Positions 10,231-10,687 of a DNA stretch of 10,687 bases are shown piece after piece (position 1 is the stretch's first letter; the number at the start of each line of letters is the position of its first letter). The stretch covers positions 1 to 10,687 of the forward strand of contig CAZPLD010000024.1 in assembly GCA_964587505.1 (NCBI GenBank), given 5' to 3'. A program made the translations under genes and the position numbers. The notes beneath the pieces were generated by a model. That model was not told the DNA's origin, searched no databases, and saw only the letters and a program-made list of their open reading frames with translations. This DNA comes from 2-01-FULL-41-26 sp964587505. Its GTDB lineage: Bacteria; Patescibacteriota; Minisyncoccia; 2-02-FULL-40-12; GWA2-44-9.

Positions 10231-10265
10231 CAGTATCTAGCGACTAGTTCCTAGTGGATAGTTTA
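10231..10265. repeat. Degenerate heptamer array ending in the M16 stop codon
   Basis: Five 7-nt units on the plus strand: CAGTATC, TAGCGAC, TAGTTCC, TAGTGGA and TAGTTTA, with TAG kept in phase. The last unit supplies the TAA stop of the M16 gene on the minus strand, and the array fills nearly all of the 37-nt gap to the transporter gene. Confidence 0.65.
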
Positions 10266-10687
10266 AATCCGAAGGATTTTGCGGAACGGCTTTTCGTCCT
10301 GGAATGGACCGATCACCGCCAAGTTTAATTTATTATCGTCAAAAATGTCTTTGGCGACTTGGTGGACTTCTTCAAGTGTTACCTTCTTTATTTTACCGAG
10401 TTCTTCCTCTGGAGTCAAAACTTTGTTTTCAAAAAGAACAGGCCCCGCATAGGCATTGGCAACAGCATCGGAATGTTCAAGGCCAAGAGCCATCGAGCCC
10501 GAAATATTGTCTTTGGCCCGTTGGAGCTCCTCTGCTGTAATTCCTCTGTCTTTTATCTTTCTGATTTCATCCATGATTACCTTAATCGCCTCAAATACTT
10601 TTTCATTGTTTACTCCGGCTTTTACCGTAAAATTTCCAGTATCGGTAGCAGTCTCGTTGTCAGCTCCGATATAATAAGCCAAGCCCC
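10263..10687 (-). CDS. M16-family zinc peptidase, C-terminal part (runs off window)
   Basis: Only the last ~141 codons are in the window; the coding frame continues past 10687 (the upstream residues read GLAYYIGADNE). The segment matches the C-terminal domain of M16B (insulinase/processing-peptidase) enzymes. It contains a GLAYYI strand, DTGNFTVKAGVNNEKV, the long helix AIKVIMDEIRKIKDRGITAEEL, AKDNISGSMALGLEHSDAVANAYA, PEEELGKIKKVTLEEVHQVAKDIF and NLAVIGPF. The catalytic HxxEH lies in the unseen N-terminal half, so activity cannot be judged. M16B proteins are usually ~410-430 aa. It is the first gene of the visible operon with the AI-2E transporter, rsmI and metG. Its stop codon is contributed by a heptamer array. 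Confidence 0.87.
   Translation of the reverse strand, partial: GLAYYIGADNETATDTGNFTVKAGVNNEKVFEAIKVIMDEIRKIKDRGITAEELQRAKDNISGSMALGLEHSDAVANAYAGPVLFENKVLTPEEELGKIKKVTLEEVHQVAKDIFDDNKLNLAVIGPFQDEKPFRKILRI

Overview
The window looks like a chromosomal segment from a small-genome bacterium of the Candidate Phyla Radiation (Patescibacteria, Parcubacteria/Microgenomates-like). This rests on moderate-to-low GC, compact housekeeping genes, several core genes with no visible Shine-Dalgarno (SD) sequence, a free-standing RapZ C-terminal domain, and translated short repeats inside conserved enzymes. TGA is used as a stop (rsmI, metG), so the recoded-UGA lineages (Gracilibacteria/Absconditabacteria) do not fit. 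The taxonomic call is inference and no lineage marker is present.

Layout. (1) 1-1100: intact trmD on the minus strand with three in-frame repeat insertions. Its 5' flank holds a double-hairpin element and a very short second trmD-like start. (2) 1104-2400: an accessory patch with a zinc-ribbon protein (minus), a hicB-hicA toxin-antitoxin pair (plus), a 5' fragment of a second trmD (minus) and a two-helix membrane protein (plus) with a strong promoter and terminator. (3) 2408-2568: a large nested inverted repeat directly after the khpA stop. (4) 2569-5378: leuS then khpA (minus), leuS having its own near-leaderless promoter. (5) 5440-6705: tatD then a RapZ-C-like gene (minus), closed by a terminator that overlaps the leuS promoter. 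(6) 6752-6988: a second two-helix membrane protein (plus) whose terminator sits inside the 3' end of metG. (7) 6968-10687: a tight minus-strand operon of an M16 peptidase (partial), an AI-2E family transporter, rsmI and metG.

Functionally, most of the window is translation machinery: two aminoacyl-tRNA synthetases, the tRNA m1G37 and 16S rRNA 2'-O-methyltransferases, and a KH RNA chaperone. In many bacteria khpA lies next to trmD. Here the place expected for trmD downstream of khpA holds only its first ~25 codons, and an intact, clearly diverged trmD lies ~1 kb further on, beyond the toxin-antitoxin module. This suggests displacement or rearrangement of an essential gene.

The most unusual content is repetitive. 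One class is heptanucleotide tandem arrays of about five units with different unit sequences, seen inside trmD, inside leuS, at the M16 stop codon, and at the left edge. The other is paired-hairpin elements of the form X-loop-X'-X-loop-X': closely related copies are inserted in frame in trmD and rsmI, and one with the same architecture lies upstream of trmD. No defence system, CRISPR array, prophage, rRNA or tRNA was seen. No gene-free stretch exceeds about 300 bases.
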